The position numbers were made by a program, and so were the translations under genes. This document shows positions 60,581-64,000 of a DNA stretch of 64,000 nucleotides, one piece after another. How positions within the stretch are numbered: position 1 is the stretch's first letter; each line of letters opens with the position of its first letter. The notes beneath the pieces are model-generated. The model worked only from the letters and a program-made list of their open reading frames with translations. It was not told the DNA's origin and did no database searches. The DNA is from Onthophagus taurus (lineage: Eukaryota; Arthropoda; Insecta; Coleoptera; Scarabaeidae): NCBI RefSeq assembly GCF_036711975.1, contig NC_091967.1:20150001-20214000 (forward strand), written 5' to 3'.

Positions 60581-60755
60581 TTTGTACGTTCTCGCGAGAG
60601 GCCTCAGGAATGCCTCGCAGAAATAGCAGATGCGTTAGTGGAAGAATGGGATCGTATACCAATGGAAACGATAAGAAACCTGATTTCCAGTATGCCGCTT
60701 AGATTAGAAACTCTTAGAGTTGCTAGGGGAGGCAATACACGGTATTAAGCAGTTA
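60581..60755 (+). pseudogene. Tc1/mariner transposase C-terminal fragment
   Basis: Plus-strand frame: ECLAEIADALVEEWDRIPME TIRNLISSMP LRLETLRVARGGNTRY and stop at about 60747. The match to the VEEWxxIPxxxIxxLIxSMPRRxxAVxxARGGNTRY end of insect Tc1-type transposases is close. Only the C-terminus remains, flanked by the CAGGGTGTCAC repeats, so the element has a large internal deletion. Confidence 0.75.
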
Positions 60756-61199
60756 TCCCAGTTTATAATTTAGTGTTTAATAAAACTTTTTTAAAAATTC
60801 GTATCAGTTTATTTCACTAGAAAACTGTTTTTCCATAAATTCAGAAAGTTAGCAATATGCAAGGTTTCAACAAAAAAGCTTCAATTCGGACAATTTTAGA
60901 GATAAATTAATGAATAAAAAAACAAAATGCTCATAAAAGAAACGTCTTTCATATAGGGTGTAAGCACTTTTTATACCATTACTTGATTAATACACAGGGT
61001 GAGTCAAAAATTAGGAAAAAGAACATGGTTCCAGTTTTTCCACTACCATCCAGGTCATTGAAAAAATTTCCACCTTTTTAATTTTTTTTGAAAGACAAAG
61101 GAATTGGCTACCGAGAAATAAAAAAATAATAAAAATCGGCCCACTGGTTTAAAAATATAAGATATTAAAATTAGGTCTAAAATCAAGTGCGTCACTTTT
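60756..61199. other. Intergenic DNA with another CAGGGTGAGTCAAAAATTAG element start
   Basis: CAGGGTGAGTCAAAAATTAG at about 61000, flanked by TACA. Similar terminal sequence to other mariner-type ends, but no partner end or coding part found. Confidence 0.4.
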
Positions 61200-61620
61200 T
61201 TTGGTGAAAAAAGTCATTTTGAGAAACACGCGTTTGAAAAAAAAACTCGAAAACTAGAAATTTAGAAAAGTTTACAATAATATAAAGTAATCACCGATTA
61301 ATCCGCGATTTCAGCACCGTATATTAGTCCTTCTTCTTCCTCACTGCGCCTGCAGCAGTGCTTTTTGAGTTTGCTTTGAACTACGTCGATTCTGTCGACT
61401 CACGCGCTGGTTATCTATTTGTTCGGCGTAATTGAAACTTTGAGTGCCTAGTACAATTCCTGCGTCGTTCATGATCATCATTGAATAAGCCTGCAGCTAA
61501 GTACGATGCCAATTCGATGACTTTTAATCGCCAAATTGTGGAATTAAAGCCTTCATTTGCGTTTTGCGTGTGGCCACCTAAACATCTTTCCAGTAATTCA
61601 TCCCTTGATAAATCTTCATA
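61200..61620 (-). pseudogene. Inverted partial copy of the 56571-57260 relic
   Basis: AAAAGTCATTTTGAGAAACA and ACTCGAAAACTAGAAATTTA (61211-61265) are the reverse complement of 57190-57260. On the minus strand the region encodes the same ERCLGGHTQNANEGFNSTIW RLKVIELASYLAAG block (61600-61490), TSMMIMNDAGIVLGTQ (61480-61430) and a C-terminal QRVSRQNRRSSKQTQKALLQ-type block. One segment (APKHLHSGTK) is deleted relative to the other copy. Confidence 0.65.
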
Positions 61621-61621
61621 T

Positions 61622-61914
61622 ACAGGGTGTCACACAAAAAACGCCCCAACCTGTAACTCTGTCATTTATATTCCGATTTTCATGACCGAGGCATCAAATG
61701 AAATGGTTTGATGAATAATATGGTTCATGCTACAAATAAATTTTTTTCAAGGCCATCCTCACTTTTAAGCGATTATTAACTTTTGTTTTTCAAATTGCTC
61801 CATATATTTTTCTTCACGTCATTAGATAGAAATTGTTTTTCTGAATCCACTGATGTGCAATACATCCACTTTGAATGTAATTTTAGCAGAAAAAAGACAC
61901 CTGTATATACAAAC
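61622..61914. repeat. Third copy of the CAGGGTGTCACACAAAAAAC element end
   Basis: About 95 percent identical by eye to 60092-60384, including ACTGATGTGCAATACATCCA and AAAGACACCTGTATATACA. A shortened inverted portion (AAACCATTTCATTTGATAGC, GTGGCAACCTGTATATAC) follows at 61915-61998. Confidence 0.8.
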
Positions 61915-61998
61915 CATTTCATTTGATAGCTAGGTCATGAAAATTGGAAGGTAAATGACAGAGGTACAGCTAGCGGCATTCTTGTGTGGCAACCTGTA

Positions 61999-62699
61999 TA
62001 TACATGTTTATTTTTTAACACTATAAACAGTTCTCTTCTCTTAATCTTTATTTTCATTAAAGCGGGGTCGCCACAACCTGAAAAATACCCTCTATTTAAC
62101 GAAGGAGGAAACAAGGGGACTTCTATTTTATTTTTTGATGTTATTTATAAGATATTTTTGGAACTAGTAAAAAAAGTTAGTGTACTTTTTGGAACTTTTT
62201 GTATAACTCTAGCTAAAGTTGACATTTCAAAATTTTTTGAAGCAAATAATAAATGTTATATAATGTGTATCATATCTAAACTACGTACAAGTAGTTGCAG
62301 ATTAAGGTACATACCTGACGCTTCAATATCCATGTTGAAAAACAAACAGACGTCCTTAACCGTGTGTGGGAAGAAATTGATTATCATTTAGATGTGTGTA
62401 GGGCAACAATCACATTTTTATCTTGCCTTGTTACTTTCCTGCTACCATTAATATTAGATTACTTTGACACCTTGTATTTAATTATCACCATTAATATCAA
62501 ATGTTTTTGACACCTTGTATTCAATTCAATACTAAGTACGGCTTGTCGTCACGCTAGGAACACGAAATACATTACAAAATTCGCTAGTCGTCGCTACTCT
62601 GACTGACCACGTTATACTTCTGTCATATATCAACAATGACAAATAATTTTTTGACAAAACTATGTCGTCTCAAAATTTCAATGAACATGCCCAAAAGTA
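61999..62699. other. Intergenic DNA before the Q-rich gene
   Basis: A plus-strand open frame (61984-62391) shows no recognisable domain. Its last part, read with a shift (DVEKQTDVLNRVWEEIDYHL DVCRAT), resembles the HTH-like tail found with insect mariner elements. The repeated TTGACACCTTGTATTYAATT at 62466 and 62508 is a short direct repeat. The last ~150 bases should contain the promoter of the next gene. Confidence 0.4.
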
Positions 62700-63746
62700 A
62701 TGACCAACCGACCATTTCAATCGGATTCAACTAAAATCTACGACGAATTCTCTTTTCAATCAGGTAAAAATTCAGTAACAATTAGCGATTAAAATTTATC
62801 AAATAACTAACAAAAAAATTTAGCTCCAGGCCAATTTGGACAAAATCATCTTATGGTAACTTATGGCCAACAACGAAGAACATTCGACACAACAACCACC
62901 GCAATAACAGGTCAACCTTTTCAACACTTAAGAGGCAATCTTGACTCAAACCGGCAACAATTCAACCAACAAGTTTTAACGCCTAATAAACAAAGCTTTC
63001 CATATGGAGTCAGTTATACTTTTCCAAATCAAGATCAATCGACATCAACAAAATTTCAACAATTAGGAATTGACTATAACGGACCAACTCAACATTTTAT
63101 GCAAACAAATCCAAATCAATATCAAGTATTACATCAACCACCTCAAAATTTATATCAAAACCAATTTCACTCACATGAATTTTCAAATCCAATACCTCCA
63201 CCTCCAATGAATTTAACACTACAACAACAAATAGCGTTAAACGAGCTCCAAAAACACGCTTTAGAAACGATGCTCCTTCACGAAACATTAAAAAGAAACC
63301 CGTTTAAATTAAGGTTTCATTTTGACGGGCAAACGGATACCAACGATTTATATTACAAGTCAAATCAATTTCATCCTATAAATGAGTTAAACTCAAAAGA
63401 ATCGGAGAAACAAGTTAAAAATCCGGAAGCTCTTCATTCTGAAACATCAAAAAGGAAAATTTTGAAAATAAAATCAAAAGATAATAATCGTGATTGTGAT
63501 AAAGAGTGTCAAAACCAACCTGAAATCGTTTCAGTTCAAGTTCAATGTGACGCAAGAAATCCCGATAAGTGTAGTGATGCGTGTTTATGTGAAAAAGAAG
63601 CTCAAACTGAGAGGAAGGTTTGTTTTGAAAAGGAATCGGACGAAAGAACTACAAAGAAACATATTGAAAAAAGGAAACAAAGTGGTAGATCTGTTAATGA
63701 CGATTCGGATTCTTCGTCTACTTATGATGACATGTCGTTGGGATGA
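62700..63746 (+). CDS. Unrecognised Gln/Asn-rich protein with C-terminal Cys cluster
   Basis: Two exons: 62700-62763 (ATG GTAATG context; MTNRPFQSDSTKIYDEFSFQ S, ends TCAG|GTAAAA, phase 1) and 62824-63746 (acceptor AATTTAG). 328 residues. Residues ~25-150 are Gln/Asn/Pro-rich (YGQQRRTFDTTTTAITGQPF, QNQFHSHEFSNPIPPPPMNL). A helical LQQQIALNELQKHALETMLL follows. The last ~90 residues are charged with six Cys in ~35 residues (RDCDKECQNQPE, VQVQCDARNPDKCSDACLCE), ending acidic (DDSDSSSTYDDMSLG). I do not recognise the family. The start is chosen for frame and splice phase; out-of-frame ATGs lie just upstream (62662, 62681). AATAAA at 63774-63779 lies 28 nt past the stop. Confidence 0.75.
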
Positions 63747-63773
63747 TTTTCATTTATGGTTTAACTAAAACAA

Positions 63774-63779
63774 AATAAA
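63774..63779 (+). terminator. Poly(A) signal of the Q-rich gene
   Basis: AATAAA 28 nt after the stop at 63746. A second overlapping AATAAA follows four bases later. The convergent sulfotransferase stop is only 23 bp further on. Confidence 0.65.
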
Positions 63780-63801
63780 TAAAAACAAAAAAGAATTTTT
63801 T

Positions 63802-64000
63802 TTAATATCTTAAATCTGTATTTTTAGTTTTTTTTTCAATCCAATCATCGAACTCTTCACTCATCTTTTCGGACATCTTCGTTTTCCACGACCCAATTTG
63901 CCCTTTTCCGATAAAAAATCTATCAGATACATCATCTCCGTAACATTGTTCAATTAATTTTTCTAAATTAACCCCAGGATTTGATTTCATCTTTTCTAAA
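63802..64000 (-). CDS. Cytosolic sulfotransferase, C-terminal part, runs off the window
   Basis: The minus strand is open from the right edge to the TAA at 63804-63802. It reads LEKMKSNPGVNLEKLIEQCY GDDVSDRFFIGKGQIGSWKT KMSEKMSEEFDDWIEKKTKN TDLRY. The FxxKGQxGxWK motif followed by MSxxxxxxFDxWIEK is the C-terminal signature of PAPS-dependent SULT1-type enzymes (usually FIRKGEVGDWKN...FD). In the family the KGxxGxWK segment contacts the PAPS 3'-phosphate. Here the usual Arg before Lys is Gly (IGKGQIG), a possible weakening. The protein is usually about 300 residues, so roughly 235 lie outside. Substrate cannot be inferred. Confidence 0.9.
   Translation of the reverse strand, partial: LEKMKSNPGVNLEKLIEQCYGDDVSDRFFIGKGQIGSWKTKMSEKMSEEFDDWIEKKTKNTDLRY

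Noticed and set aside
1..64000. tRNA, rRNA or other structured RNA genes
   Set aside because: I looked for tRNA-like A/B boxes and cloverleaf arms while reading and recognised none. A covariance-model scan would be needed to exclude them.

Overview
The window is animal nuclear DNA, almost certainly insect: AT-rich, with intron-split genes using GT/AG junctions and AATAAA signals, and very dense in decayed transposons. The gene content (two Skeletor genes, DCAF10, FANK1, a cytosolic sulfotransferase) and the repeat spectrum (jockey/CR1-like, RTE, Tc1/mariner, hAT, pogo/Tigger, copia, Penelope-like) suggest an insect genome. A beetle is plausible, but the sequence alone does not settle it.

Host genes, left to right. 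(1) 1567-24165 (+): 3' part of a Skeletor gene ('Skeletor A'), nine exons. They cover the end of DM13-1, DM13-2, DOMON, a cupredoxin-like C-terminal domain and a long disordered tail; the 5' exons lie left of the window. A Q/H-rich exon at 13924-14388 inside one intron looks like an alternative 3'-terminal exon. (2) 30182-37877 (+): DCAF10, a WD-repeat CUL4-DDB1 receptor, four exons, with a 6.1-kb last intron full of transposons. (3) 43941-45031 (-): FANK1-like FN3 plus ankyrin gene, four exons. (4) 45397-52506 (+): a second, complete Skeletor-like gene ('Skeletor B'), seven exons, head-to-head with FANK1. (5) 62700-63746 (+): an unrecognised Q-rich protein gene, two exons. (6) 63802-64000 (-): C-terminus of a cytosolic sulfotransferase running off the right edge, tail-to-tail with gene 5.

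Most of the remaining sequence is transposon debris, described entry by entry. It includes a nearly intact but frameshifted LINE right behind Skeletor B, nested elements (a mariner inside a Tigger relic, a jockey inside a foldback repeat), several palindromic MITEs, and relics of multi-copy protein families that I recognise only as repeated hypothetical transposon proteins.

The most interesting signal is the Skeletor pair. Skeletor A keeps the conserved Cys in both DM13 domains that I can see and a CxxH pair in the cupredoxin-like domain. Skeletor B is full-length and open, yet has Asp at both DM13 Cys positions and Ser/Gln at the CxxH pair. It therefore looks like a deliberately retained paralogue without the proposed redox/metal centres. 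Exon coordinates were derived by hand from reading frame, splice dinucleotides and phase; no transcript data or searches were available.
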